NCBI GenBank assembly: GCA_020216895.1
Contig: JAIWOM010000037.1
Coordinates: 1-9,882, forward strand
DNA: 9,882 nucleotides
Source of the DNA: Microcella sp.
GTDB lineage: Bacteria; Actinomycetota; Actinomycetes; Actinomycetales; Microbacteriaceae
Direction of reading: 5' to 3'
The notes beneath the pieces were generated by a model. That model saw only the letters and a list, made by a program, of their open reading frames with translations, was not told the DNA's origin and made no database searches. The translations under genes were made by a program, and so were the position numbers. Positions 1 through 5,506 of the stretch are shown in pieces. How positions within the stretch are numbered: position 1 is the stretch's first letter; every line of letters starts with the position of its first letter.

Positions 1-476
1 CGCATCGGCTCGACCTCGCCCGGGTCCCACGTCGCCGGGCCGGTGAGCCCTCCGCGCCGCAGACCCTGCAGGGCCGTGATCGCGGCGACGCCGACACCGC
101 CGGCATCGAGCAGCGGCAGCCCCTCGGGGACGAGCACGAGGCCCTCCTCGCGGACGACGGCGAGGTCGCTCCAGGCCGAGCGCCCGAACCCGAGCACGCG
201 GTCGCCGACCCGGAATCGGGTGACGCCCGGCCCGACGGCCTCGACGACGCCCGCGAGGTCGGACCCCATGGCCCGGTTGGCCGGCTTCGGCTTCGGGAGG
301 CCGCGGACGATCCGCACCAGGTAGGGCCGGCCGGTGAGCTCGTGAGTGTCGAGCGGGTTGACCGAGCTGGCTGCGACGCGCACGAGCACCTGGCCATCGG
401 CGGGCAGCGGCGGCTCCGCATCCACGACCCGCAGCTTCTCGGGGCCGCCGTAGGCATCGGCGATGACGGATCTCAT
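1..476 (-). CDS. Zinc-independent MDR family NADPH:quinone oxidoreductase / alcohol dehydrogenase, N-terminal part (cut by window edge)
   Basis: Reading leftward from ATG at 474-476, about 158 codons are present before the window ends. The protein opens MRSVIADAYGGPEKLRVVD, then shows a GroES-like fold pattern: VLVRVAASSVNPLDTHELTG near residues 32-51, and MGSDLAGVVEAVG followed by RVGDRVLGFG. These are typical of the medium-chain dehydrogenase/reductase superfamily, quinone oxidoreductase branch. The Cys/His ligands of the catalytic zinc in true alcohol dehydrogenases are absent at the usual place (NPLDTHE instead of a C-x-TD type motif), so a zinc-free NADPH-dependent reductase is likely. 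The Rossmann domain starts only near the cut (GVGVAAITALQGL), so cofactor preference and substrate cannot be read. The upstream SD is weak. The gene lies 94 bp downstream of the Cys-rich small gene in the same direction and may share its transcript. Confidence 0.88.
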   Translation of the reverse strand, partial: MRSVIADAYGGPEKLRVVDAEPPLPADGQVLVRVAASSVNPLDTHELTGRPYLVRIVRGLPKPKPANRAMGSDLAGVVEAVGPGVTRFRVGDRVLGFGRSAWSDLAVVREEGLVLVPEGLPLLDAGGVGVAAITALQGLRRGGLTGPATWDPGEVEPM

Positions 477-570
477 GGTGCGCTCGATTCTCGATCAGCG
501 ACGGAGGCAGAACGACGAACCGTCCAGTCCGTACCCCGCCATCTGTATCACGAGGTGCGAGCGGCGAGGC

Positions 571-729
571 TCAGGAGCGCGAGAAGAGACGCGCGAAGAA
601 GCCGGGCTCGTTCTCGTGGCCCTGGCAGCGGTCGCGCTCCGGCACCCCGCGCATGACCTGGTGGACGTGCTGGCCGCAGCCGGTCCACGTCGCCTTGCCG
701 CACTTCCGGCAGGTCACCTTTTGGCACAT
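571..729 (-). CDS. 52-residue Cys/His-rich putative metal-binding protein
   Basis: ATG at 727-729 is preceded by a good SD (GAGGGGAG, six bases upstream); TGA is at 571-573. The protein begins MCQKVTCRKCGKATWTGCGQ and carries C2, C7-x2-C10, C18-x2-H21, H23 and C35-x2-H38. It ends in a short hydrophobic, basic tail (GFFARLFSRS). The paired Cys-x2-Cys and Cys-x2-His sets suggest a small zinc-ribbon-like or other metal-binding fold. Short proteins starting MCQKVTCR are, to my recollection, widespread in actinobacteria and uncharacterised. The promoter region contains a 16-bp palindrome of the kind bound by CsoR/CstR repressors, which would fit a role in metal or reactive sulfur handling. The function is not known and the role is inference. 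Confidence 0.85.
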   Translation of the reverse strand: MCQKVTCRKCGKATWTGCGQHVHQVMRGVPERDRCQGHENEPGFFARLFSRS

Positions 730-756
730 GGATGCTCCCCTCGACTCGATCCCCCG

Positions 757-785
757 AGCCTAGCAGATACCCCTAGGGGTATATA
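757..785 (-). promoter_or_regulatory. Promoter with CsoR/CstR-type palindromic operator in its spacer
   Basis: Positions 767-782 form the perfect palindrome ATACCCCTAGGGGTAT. On the minus strand a TANNNT -10 (TAGGCT, 757-762) lies 17 bases from a weak -35 (TATATA, 780-785), so the palindrome fills the spacer. The start codon at 729 then has a leader of about 20 bases with its SD. G/C-tract palindromes flanked by TA are characteristic operators of the CsoR/FrmR family (copper sensor CsoR, persulfide sensor CstR). No regulator of that family is encoded in the window, so the assignment rests on the site alone. Confidence 0.6.
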
Positions 786-813
786 GCCGCGCGGACGTCG
801 AGCGCCTTACTGC

Positions 814-829
814 ACGGGTTCAGCCCCGT
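814..829 (-). terminator. Weak hairpin around the stop codon of the membrane protein gene
   Basis: ACGGG (814-818) pairs with CCCGT (825-829) across a six-base loop that contains the TGA stop (820-822). The stem is only five GC-rich pairs and no U-tract follows, so terminator activity is tentative. The placement of a stop codon in a hairpin loop recurs at 1803-1824, 2674-2684 and 9160-9184. Confidence 0.3.
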
Positions 830-1248
830 CGTGCGAGCAGGACCGCAAGCCAGAGCACCACGAGCAGGCCGATCGTGAGCACGAGGCTCGCGATCGCCGC
901 GATCACCACCGCCGCGACGCCCGTCTGCGAAAGCAGCACGAGCACCTGCCCGACGATCGATACGACGCGGGCGACCGAGACCACGATCGTGAGCGTCAGC
1001 CCGGCGCCGAGCAGCGCCCGGGCGAGCCCGAGCGTGAGGGCTCCCGCGACGCCGACGGCGAGGGCGGTGCCGAACCCGCCGAGCAGCGGCGGTGCGACGA
1101 GCCCGAGACCGCTCGCGAGCGCGAGCAGCATGGATCCGCTCGCGAGGTCGACCACCCCGATCGGCAGGGCGAGCGCACGGGCCGTGCGGGCGAGACGGCC
1201 GGGTGCTGCGGGCACCGCATCGGGGTCGGGAGTCTCTCCGGGAGTCAC
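820..1248 (-). CDS. Small integral membrane protein, function unknown
   Basis: A GTG start at 1246-1248 gives 142 residues. After a hydrophilic N-terminus rich in Pro and Asp (1-16) and a basic stretch (R18-R24), nearly the whole chain is hydrophobic. Likely membrane segments lie near residues 33-53, 56-78, 82-106 and 110-138, the last long enough for a hairpin. It ends in ARRG, as expected for a cytoplasmic C-terminus. There is no SD at a useful distance. A TACTGT hexamer ends six bases before the GTG, which suggests a leaderless start. I do not recognise a family. The composition (Leu, Val, Ala, Gly) is low in complexity and no catalytic or transport motif is visible. Antisense frames across the same stretch are GC-driven shadows. 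Confidence 0.7.
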   Translation of the reverse strand: MTPGETPDPDAVPAAPGRLARTARALALPIGVVDLASGSMLLALASGLGLVAPPLLGGFGTALAVGVAGALTLGLARALLGAGLTLTIVVSVARVVSIVGQVLVLLSQTGVAAVVIAAIASLVLTIGLLVVLWLAVLLARRG

Positions 1249-1260
1249 CCCGCCACAGTA
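1249..1260 (-). promoter_or_regulatory. Putative leaderless -10 element of the 820-1248 gene
   Basis: On the minus strand TACTGT (1255-1260) matches the actinobacterial -10 pattern TANNNT and ends six bases before the GTG start codon, so transcription would begin at or next to the start codon. No convincing -35 is present. The same arrangement occurs in front of five other genes in this window. Confidence 0.45.
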
Positions 1261-1363
1261 ACGAATCGGTCACCATCTGCGACACGCCCGGGATGCACGG
1301 TTGCGCGGCCGGTCCGTGGGCGGCCAAGTTTCTCGGGCGCCGAACAAGGAAAGGAGGCCGAGC

Positions 1364-1429
1364 GTGTTCACCATCACCCTGGGGATGATCCCCACCACCG
1401 CCGGCTTCGTCGGCGTCCTCACCGCCTGA
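1364..1429 (+). CDS. 21-residue hydrophobic small ORF, possible leader peptide
   Basis: The GTG at 1364-1366 stands six bases after AAAGGAGG (1350-1357), the strongest SD in the window. The ORF ends with TGA at 1427-1429 after 21 codons. The peptide starts (f)MFTITLGMIP and continues with small and hydrophobic residues (five Thr, three Gly, Val/Ala/Leu), so it could insert in a membrane. It has no run of one amino acid, which argues against classic amino-acid attenuation. Two hairpins (1450-1472 and 1496-1513) separate it from the next gene at 1545. Bases +6 to +16 of both ORFs are identical (CACCATCACCC). The strong SD is the main evidence that it is translated; conservation is unknown. Confidence 0.5.
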   Translation: MFTITLGMIPTTAGFVGVLTA

Positions 1430-1449
1430 TCGGGTCGCAGCGCCGCTGA

Positions 1450-1472
1450 CGCCACCCGTTCATCCGGTGGCG
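1450..1472 (+). other. Hairpin between the small ORF and the 89-residue gene
   Basis: CGCCACC (1450-1456) pairs with GGTGGCG (1466-1472) over a nine-base loop, starting 20 bases after the stop of the 21-codon ORF. There is no U-tract. It could be an attenuator, a processing site or a spacer structure in the leader of the next gene. Confidence 0.4.
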
Positions 1473-1495
1473 ACGCTCTCGAAGCCCTGCTTCGA

Positions 1496-1513
1496 CGCGC
1501 ACGTCCGTGCGCG
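1496..1513 (+). other. Second leader hairpin
   Basis: CGCGCAC (1496-1502) pairs with GTGCGCG (1507-1513) over the four-base loop GTCC. It lies 18 bases before the GAGGAG SD (1532-1537) of the following gene, so it leaves that ribosome site free. With the hairpin at 1450-1472 it makes a two-stem leader. Confidence 0.4.
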
Positions 1514-1544
1514 CGTCCCCCGTATCACGCTGAGGAGCTCTGTC

Positions 1545-1814
1545 ATGAACACCATCACCCGCGCGGTCACGACCGCGCAGCACCCGCCGAGTCCGGCGGA
1601 CATCCCGCCGCGATCGCGGCCCGTCGCCCGACGGGTCGGGCTCGTCGACCGCATCGCGTTGCGCCTAGGCGTCGCGCTCGTCGCGTGGAGCCGGCGCCCG
1701 CGCCTGCTCGACGACCGGGCCGAACGGGAGCGTCGAGCACAGCTCGAGCGCTCGACCGCACTTCGCGAGCGGCAGTGGCAGCGCGAGACGCTGCTGCTTC
1801 TCCCGCCGCGCTGA
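1545..1814 (+). CDS. 89-residue basic protein of unknown function
   Basis: ATG at 1545-1547 is chosen over the in-frame ATG at 1467 because GAGGAG (1532-1537) stands seven bases before it, while the 1467 site has no SD and would run through the leader hairpins. The protein has a Pro-rich N-terminal part (residues 13-26), a short amphipathic or hydrophobic segment LVDRIALRLGVALVAWSRRP (33-52), then a highly charged Arg/Glu helix (about 54-82, with RAERERRAQLERSTALRERQ) and a hydrophobic end (LLLLPPR). This could be a small membrane-associated helical protein. I recall similar short proteins with an LALRLG-type core in Microbacteriaceae but no known function. The stop codon sits in the loop of a strong hairpin. 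Confidence 0.7.
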   Translation: MNTITRAVTTAQHPPSPADIPPRSRPVARRVGLVDRIALRLGVALVAWSRRPRLLDDRAERERRAQLERSTALRERQWQRETLLLLPPR

Positions 1815-1838
1815 TGCGCGGCGGTCGCCCCGTCGGGC
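1803..1838 (+). terminator. Hairpin terminator region between convergent genes
   Basis: CCGCCGCG (1803-1810) and CGCGGCGG (1817-1824) form a perfect eight-pair stem whose six-base loop contains the TGA of the upstream gene (1812-1814). A second short stem follows (GCCC 1827-1830 with GGGC 1835-1838). The gene on the other strand ends at 1848, so the pair could serve both directions. No U-tract is present, as is common in high-GC actinobacteria. Confidence 0.6.
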
Positions 1839-1847
1839 GTCGGAGGG

Positions 1848-2600
1848 CTACCGCCCCCAGGCGCTCGGCGGGGCCTTCACGACCGGCACCTCGGCGTACG
1901 ACCAGTGGGCGCCGTTGTTGTACATGCCCGTCGCCCAGCCGGAGAACCAGATGGCGCGCTCGAGCTGCGCGGTCGGCACCGACTTCTCCAGCGCCGCGAC
2001 GATGCCGCTGTACCGCGGCAGGGTGCGCAGCGCCTCCGCGGCGTTCTCGGCCGCCGACACGAGGCTGACGTACCGGCCGGTGCCGCCGCCCCCACCGGAG
2101 CCCCAGCCGTTGTTGAGCGGGTTGTTGCGGTTCCACCAGGTGTTGACGTAGTTCTCCTGACGCATCCAGCGCGTGAGGACGGTGACGTTGCTGTCGGTCA
2201 TCGGGAACTCGCCCTTGAGCAGCACGAGCTTCGCCCAGTCGTAGTTCGTACCGCCGGAGATCAGCGTCTCGTAGCCCGGCGTGGCCGAGTAGGTCGGACG
2301 CTCGATGATCGGGGCGACCGTCGCGGCAGCGCCTGCGGCGGCCTCCGACGCGCTCGAGGCGTCAGCAGCGGCAGCGGCATCCGCGCCTGCCGGGTCCGCG
2401 GTCGGGGCCGGAGCGACGACCAGCGGCTGCGCGTTAGCGGCCGTGTAAGCGGCCAGCAGATCGTCGTCGGAGGGGGTCGTGAAGCCCAGCGTGTTCATGA
2501 TCAGCAGGCCTGCCACGATCGAGGCGAAGGCGGTGCGGACGGTCGACCACCCGTGCCGGCGGAAGGCCGGGCGCGCGTCGGAATGCTGGTGCTTGGGCAT
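1848..2600 (-). CDS. Secreted or membrane-anchored lysozyme-like peptidoglycan hydrolase (putative)
   Basis: ATG at 2598-2600 follows a GGGGGA tract about eight bases upstream; the protein is 250 residues. A basic N-terminus (1-22) leads into a hydrophobic stretch (about 23-41, TAFASIVAGLLIMNTLG), either a signal peptide or a membrane anchor. An Ala/Ser/Pro low-complexity linker covers about 58-97. The C-terminal domain (about 108-240) has RWMRQENYVNTWWNRNNPLN (144-163), a Gly-rich loop (166-175), NAAEALRTLPRYSGIVAAL (186-204) and FSGWATGMYNNGAHW (219-233). This series resembles phage and actinobacterial lysozyme/transglycosylase-like domains, with E149 as the likely catalytic acid followed by an NNP-type loop. 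It is transcribed in the same direction as fgd, 77 bp downstream of it. The fold assignment is from motif resemblance only. Confidence 0.75.
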   Translation of the reverse strand: MPKHQHSDARPAFRRHGWSTVRTAFASIVAGLLIMNTLGFTTPSDDDLLAAYTAANAQPLVVAPAPTADPAGADAAAAADASSASEAAAGAAATVAPIIERPTYSATPGYETLISGGTNYDWAKLVLLKGEFPMTDSNVTVLTRWMRQENYVNTWWNRNNPLNNGWGSGGGGGTGRYVSLVSAAENAAEALRTLPRYSGIVAALEKSVPTAQLERAIWFSGWATGMYNNGAHWSYAEVPVVKAPPSAWGR

Positions 2601-2628
2601 GATCGTGGTCCCCCTGGTGGTTCGGCGA

Positions 2629-2647
2629 CCGCCCGTTGTGCGGGCGG
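2629..2647 (-). terminator. Hairpin downstream of fgd
   Basis: CCGCCCG (2629-2635) pairs perfectly with CGGGCGG (2641-2647) over a five-base loop. On the minus strand it lies about 30 bases after the fgd stop and before the hydrolase start at 2600. It can act as a terminator for fgd or as a leader structure of the next gene. A smaller stem, CCTC/GAGG at 2674-2684, has the fgd TAA as its three-base loop. Confidence 0.5.
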
Positions 2648-2659
2648 CGGCGACCCTCC

Positions 2660-2668
2660 AGAGTACCA
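2660..2668 (-). promoter_or_regulatory. Possible extended -10 promoter of the hydrolase gene
   Basis: The minus strand reads TGGTACTCT, an extended -10 (TGN before TACTCT, hexamer 2660-2665), just inside the gap after fgd. It would give a leader of roughly 50 bases containing the 2629-2647 hairpin. No -35 was recognised, so this is weakly supported. Confidence 0.25.
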
Positions 2669-2677
2669 GCGGACCTC

Positions 2678-3700
2678 TTAGAGGGCGCGCAGACGGGGCG
2701 CGATGTCGCGCTCGAACAGCTCGAGGAACCGCCGCTGGTCGTGCCCGGGGGCATGGAAGACGAGATGGTTCATGCCCCAGTCGACGTACTTCTTCACCTC
2801 GGCGACCACCGCATCCGGGTCGCTGCCGACGATCCAGCGCTTCGCGATCTGCTCGATCGGGAGGGCGTCGGCGGCCTGCTCCATCTCGATCGGATCGGTG
2901 ATGTCGTGCTTCTGCTCCTTGCTGAGCGAAAGCGGCGACCAGAAGCGCGTGTTCTCGAGCGCCGCATCCGCGTCGGTGTCGTACGAGATCTTGATCTCGA
3001 TCATGCGGTCGATGTCCTCGAATGACCGCTCCGCCTTCTCGGCGCCCTCCTTCACGGCCGGGATCAGCTCGTCGACGTACAGCTCGGCGCCCTTGCCCGA
3101 GGTGCAGATGAAGCCGTCGCCGGCGCGACCGGCGTAGCGGGCGACGAAGGGCCCGCCGGCGGCGATGTAGACGGGGATCGGCTGCTCGGGGCGGTCGTAG
3201 ATCGACGCGTCGTGGGTCGAGTAGTACTCGCCGCGGAAGTTCACGCGGTCTTCCGTCCAGAGCTGCCGCATGAGGTCGACGCTCTCGCGCAAGCGCGCGA
3301 AGCGCTCTTTGAACTCGGGCCACTCCTGCTCGCCCGCGCCCGCGAAGCCGGTCGCGATCTCGTTGAGGGCCTCGCCGGTGCCGACGCCGAGGAAGACGCG
3401 CCCCGGGTACAGGACGCCCATGCTCGCGAACGCCTGGGCGAGCACGGCCGGGTTGTAGCGGAACGTCGGGGTCATCACCGAGGTGCCGATGCGGATGCGC
3501 GACGTGCGCTCACCGACGGCCGCCATCCACGTCAGCGAGAACGGGGCGTGCCCGCCGGTGTGGCGCCACGGCTGGAAGTGGTCGCTCACGGCGACGCTCT
3601 CCATGCCGTGCGCCTCGGCGGCGACGGCGATCTCGACGAGCTCGCGCGGGTCGAACTGCTCGGCGGAGGCTTTGTAGCCGAGGGTGAGGGGTCGCGTCAT
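2678..3700 (-). CDS. fgd: F420-dependent glucose-6-phosphate dehydrogenase
   Basis: ATG at 3698-3700 with CGGAGT upstream gives 340 residues, close to the usual length of about 336. It oxidises glucose-6-phosphate to 6-phosphogluconolactone while reducing the deazaflavin coenzyme F420, in the cytoplasm. The sequence follows the mycobacterial FGD1 pattern from start to end: [10 protein letters not shown] (7-16), SDHFQPWRH (39-47), [14 protein letters not shown] (105-118), [15 protein letters not shown] (190-204) and [18 protein letters not shown] (312-329). Residues matching the catalytic set are present: H41 and W45 (FGD1 H40, W44), E110 (E109), and the phosphate ligands K203, K264 and R288 (K198, K259, R283). 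The shift from +1 to +5 comes from a four-residue insertion, seen as [13 protein letters not shown] where FGD1 has GYEGAWPEF. The 67-bp distance from the DUF4259 gene suggests one operon. The only doubt is substrate range within the luciferase-like F420 family. Confidence 0.96.
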   Translation of the reverse strand: MTRPLTLGYKASAEQFDPRELVEIAVAAEAHGMESVAVSDHFQPWRHTGGHAPFSLTWMAAVGERTSRIRIGTSVMTPTFRYNPAVLAQAFASMGVLYPGRVFLGVGTGEALNEIATGFAGAGEQEWPEFKERFARLRESVDLMRQLWTEDRVNFRGEYYSTHDASIYDRPEQPIPVYIAAGGPFVARYAGRAGDGFICTSGKGAELYVDELIPAVKEGAEKAERSFEDIDRMIEIKISYDTDADAALENTRFWSPLSLSKEQKHDITDPIEMEQAADALPIEQIAKRWIVGSDPDAVVAEVKKYVDWGMNHLVFHAPGHDQRRFLELFERDIAPRLRAL

Positions 3701-3742
3701 GGCAGGAACTCCGGGTCGGTGACGGGGCGGTACGGGATGACG

Positions 3743-3770
3743 GGCGGTGCAGGTCAGGCGGTGCGGGTCA
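3743..3770 (-). repeat. 14-bp tandem duplication over the DUF4259 stop codon
   Basis: Two adjacent 14-base units, GGCGGTGCAGGTCA (3743-3756) and GGCGGTGCGGGTCA (3757-3770), differ at one base. The second holds the TGA stop of the DUF4259 gene (complement of 3768-3770). The unit is not a multiple of three and lies outside the reading frame, so it looks like a small slippage event in the intergenic spacer before fgd. Confidence 0.6.
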
Positions 3771-4175
3771 ATCGGTGATGGCGGCGCGCAGCTGCTCGAT
3801 CGAGGCCACGGCGGCGGCCCGCCACTCGGCGAGCTCCTCCTCGCCGGCCTCCTCCCACAGTTCGTAGAGTTCGGAGCCGTCGGGACGGACCGCACGGTCG
3901 GCGGCGCGCAGGATCAGCTCGTAGGCCTCGTCGTCGAGCTGCGTCGAGAGCAGGCGGATGTCGACCTCATCGAGCGCGGCGGGCGGGTCGATGCGTCCCA
4001 GCGCGGCGAGGGCCACCTCGACGAGCGCCAGCGCGACGGAGCCTTCCGGGGCCTCGAGGTAGCCGCCGTCGAGGGCCGCGCGCAGGTCGTCGAGCTCGAA
4101 GGTGCCGTCGACGAGCGCGTCGACAGCGTCGAGCGCATCATCGTTCTCGAACGCTCCGCTACCCCAGGCTCCCAT
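3768..4175 (-). CDS. DUF4259 domain protein
   Basis: ATG at 4173-4175 gives 135 residues. The opening [21 protein letters not shown] is the signature of DUF4259, a family of small acidic cytoplasmic proteins of unknown function. The rest is strongly acidic and helical (many Asp, Glu, Ala and Leu), and covers the family's usual length of about 130-140 residues. No SD is visible. TAGGCT ends six bases before the ATG, suggesting a leaderless transcript. It is the first gene of a probable operon with fgd, 67 bp downstream. The neighbourhood gives no firm hint of a shared function. The family call is secure; the role is unknown. Confidence 0.9.
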   Translation of the reverse strand: MGAWGSGAFENDDALDAVDALVDGTFELDDLRAALDGGYLEAPEGSVALALVEVALAALGRIDPPAALDEVDIRLLSTQLDDEAYELILRAADRAVRPDGSELYELWEEAGEEELAEWRAAAVASIEQLRAAITD

Positions 4176-4187
4176 GTCGTCAGCCTA
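4176..4187 (-). promoter_or_regulatory. Putative leaderless -10 element of the DUF4259-fgd operon
   Basis: TAGGCT on the minus strand (4182-4187) ends six bases before the ATG at 4175. The same hexamer and spacing precede coaD. The 4176-4271 gap is otherwise a divergent intergenic region in which I see no clear promoter for the plus-strand gene. Confidence 0.5.
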
Positions 4188-4271
4188 GCCACTGGTGCCG
4201 CACCCCAGACCGGTGTTCACTGGGCGATGGCTGCGCATCGGTGCAGACCACGCCACCCGAGACGAGGACCC

Positions 4272-4940
4272 ATGCTCGACGCCCTCAGCGAGACCCTGCC
4301 CCTCGCCGCCGCCATCGCCTTCAGCCCTCTCGCCATCGCGTCGGTGGTGCTCATGCTGCTGTCGCAGAACGCGCGCGCGGCTACCGTCGGCTTCCTCGTC
4401 GGCTTCGCCGGCGGTGTCGGCCTGGTCGCGGCGATCACCTACGCGCTCGCCCTCCTGCTGCCGCACGGCGCCGACGACCGTTCGCTCTCGGCCCCCTTCC
4501 TGTTCATGGGCCTTGGTGCCGTCGCCATCGTGCTCGCGATCCGGCAGTGGCGCGCGCGCCCGGCGGACGGTGACGAGCTCGAGGTGCCGGGCTGGATGGC
4601 GAAGGTCGACGGCATGAATCCGGGCAAGGCGATCGTGCTGGGCGCCTTCTTCGGCGGCGTGAAGCCCAAGAACCTGCTGCTGAGCATCGCGGTCGGTGTG
4701 ACGCTCGAGGCGACGGAGGCGACCATCGGCGAATCTGCGGGCGCGCTCGCCCTCGTCGTGCTCCTCGGCTCCCTGCCGATCATCGTGCCCGTGGTGGTCG
4801 CGTTCGTCGGCGGTGCGGGCGTGCGCGAGCGGCTCGACCGGCTGCGCGCGTGGATGATCGCGAACAACGCCGCGATCGTCGGCAGCGTGCTGCTGCTCAT
4901 CGGCGTGGTGCTCATCGCCAAGGGACTGTCGAGCGTCTAG
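4272..4940 (+). CDS. GAP family (Sap, sulfolipid-1-addressing type) membrane protein
   Basis: ATG at 4272-4274 follows GAGG in the right range and gives 222 residues; an open frame extends further upstream but has no start signal. Six membrane segments are likely at about 5-30, 38-63, 72-91, 118-145, 156-180 and 200-220, with a charged cytoplasmic loop at 92-117. The pattern FFGGVKPKNLLLS (126-138) and a C-terminal WMIANNAAIVGS (194-205) are characteristic of the GAP/Sap family (SfLAP-like). Mycobacterial members of this family sit beside glycolipid or peptidolipid loci and help move cell-envelope lipids to the surface. The substrate here is unknown, as no lipid biosynthesis gene is in the window. 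It converges on coaD and is separated from it by two hairpins. Confidence 0.85.
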   Translation: MLDALSETLPLAAAIAFSPLAIASVVLMLLSQNARAATVGFLVGFAGGVGLVAAITYALALLLPHGADDRSLSAPFLFMGLGAVAIVLAIRQWRARPADGDELEVPGWMAKVDGMNPGKAIVLGAFFGGVKPKNLLLSIAVGVTLEATEATIGESAGALALVVLLGSLPIIVPVVVAFVGGAGVRERLDRLRAWMIANNAAIVGSVLLLIGVVLIAKGLSSV

Positions 4941-4951
4941 TTCGTCGCGAC

Positions 4952-4970
4952 GGCGGGCGAGCATCCCGCC
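4952..4970 (+). terminator. Hairpin terminator after the GAP family gene
   Basis: GGCGGG (4952-4957) pairs with CCCGCC (4965-4970) over seven bases, 11 bases after the TAG stop. There is no U-tract. It stands in the 51-bp gap between convergent genes. Confidence 0.5.
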
Positions 4971-4979
4971 CCGGAACCG

Positions 4980-4991
4980 CCCTCGGGAGGG
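4980..4991 (-). terminator. Short hairpin directly after coaD
   Basis: CCCT (4980-4983) pairs with AGGG (4988-4991) over CGGG, directly next to the coaD stop codon (4992-4994) on the minus strand. The stem is short but GC-rich. The larger 4952-4970 stem would also lie on the coaD transcript. Confidence 0.35.
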
Positions 4992-5483
4992 TCAGTCGGT
5001 GTTCTGGGCGAGCAGGAACTCGGCGACCGCCCGCGGCACGTACGGCGCGACATCGCCGCCGAGCGCCGCCACCTGCCGCACGAGCGAGCTCGACACGTGG
5101 GCGTGCGCCGGGTCGGTGAGCATGAACACCGTCTCGATGCCCGCGAGGTTGCGGTTGACGATCGCCATCGGGGTCTCGTAGGCCACGTCGACCTGGCTGC
5201 GCACGCCCTTCACGAGCACGGTCGCGCCCACGTCGGTGCAGTAGTCGACGAGGAGGCCGACGCTCCAGCTGGTGACGAGGATGCTCGACGGCAGCGCGCG
5301 GTCGGCGATGGCCTGCTCGATCAGGGCGACACGCTGCGCGATCGGCAGCATGGCCTGCTTGCCGGGGTTGTGCACCACGACGACGTGCACGGCGTCGAAG
5401 ACCCCCGCGGCCCGCTCGATGATGTCGAGGTGCCCCAGGGTGACGGGGTCGAACGACCCCGGAACGACAGCGATCCGGCTCAT
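4992..5483 (-). CDS. coaD: Phosphopantetheine adenylyltransferase
   Basis: ATG at 5481-5483 gives 163 residues, the usual size. CoaD transfers AMP from ATP to 4'-phosphopantetheine, making dephospho-CoA, the penultimate step of coenzyme A synthesis, in the cytoplasm. The nucleotidyltransferase signature [11 protein letters not shown] (8-18) contains the T/HxGH ATP-binding motif. LVKGVRS (90-96) and SSSLVRQ (131-137) correspond to the family's RG-R and ISST-x-VR regions. The start lies six bases after TAGGCT, so a leaderless transcript is possible inside the 23-bp gap after the EEP gene, in addition to read-through from it. In many actinobacteria rsmD lies directly before coaD; here an EEP-fold gene takes that place. 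Confidence 0.97.
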   Translation of the reverse strand: MSRIAVVPGSFDPVTLGHLDIIERAAGVFDAVHVVVVHNPGKQAMLPIAQRVALIEQAIADRALPSSILVTSWSVGLLVDYCTDVGATVLVKGVRSQVDVAYETPMAIVNRNLAGIETVFMLTDPAHAHVSSSLVRQVAALGGDVAPYVPRAVAEFLLAQNTD

Positions 5484-5495
5484 GCCCCCAGCCTA
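5484..5495 (-). promoter_or_regulatory. Putative leaderless -10 element of coaD
   Basis: TAGGCT on the minus strand (5490-5495) is followed by GGGGGC and the ATG of coaD. The G-run next to the start is too close to be a normal SD. Hexamer and spacing are identical to those before the DUF4259 gene. Confidence 0.45.
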
Positions 5496-5506
5496 CCGAC
5501 GCGCGG

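Noticed and set aside
477..570. Possible promoter between the Cys-rich gene and the oxidoreductase
   Set aside because: I found no TANNNT with a matching -35 and no strong stem; the two genes may simply be co-transcribed.
1301..1330. Candidate promoter (TTGCGC, 18 bases, CAAGTT) for the 1364 ORF
   Set aside because: Both hexamers match the consensus poorly and the -10 lacks the leading TA, so it is not listed as a feature although some promoter must exist nearby.
1270..1455. 61-codon minus-strand frame opposite the 21-codon ORF
   Set aside because: There is no SD or TANNNT before its start, and its sequence mirrors the plus-strand small ORF that has a perfect SD.
2601..3323. In-frame upstream extension of the lysozyme-like gene to 491 residues
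   Set aside because: The extension reads through the fgd coding region in a wrong frame and is Arg/Ala-rich. The ATG at 2600 has an SD-like G-tract and begins a sensible signal-anchor sequence.
3747..4271. N-terminal extension of the GAP family protein by 175 residues
   Set aside because: It overlaps the DUF4259 gene antisense and lacks membrane or domain character. The ATG at 4272 has an SD and begins the first membrane helix.
4185..4964. 259-codon minus-strand frame opposite the GAP family gene
   Set aside because: The product is a His/Asp/Arg-rich shadow, while the plus strand shows six membrane helices and family motifs.
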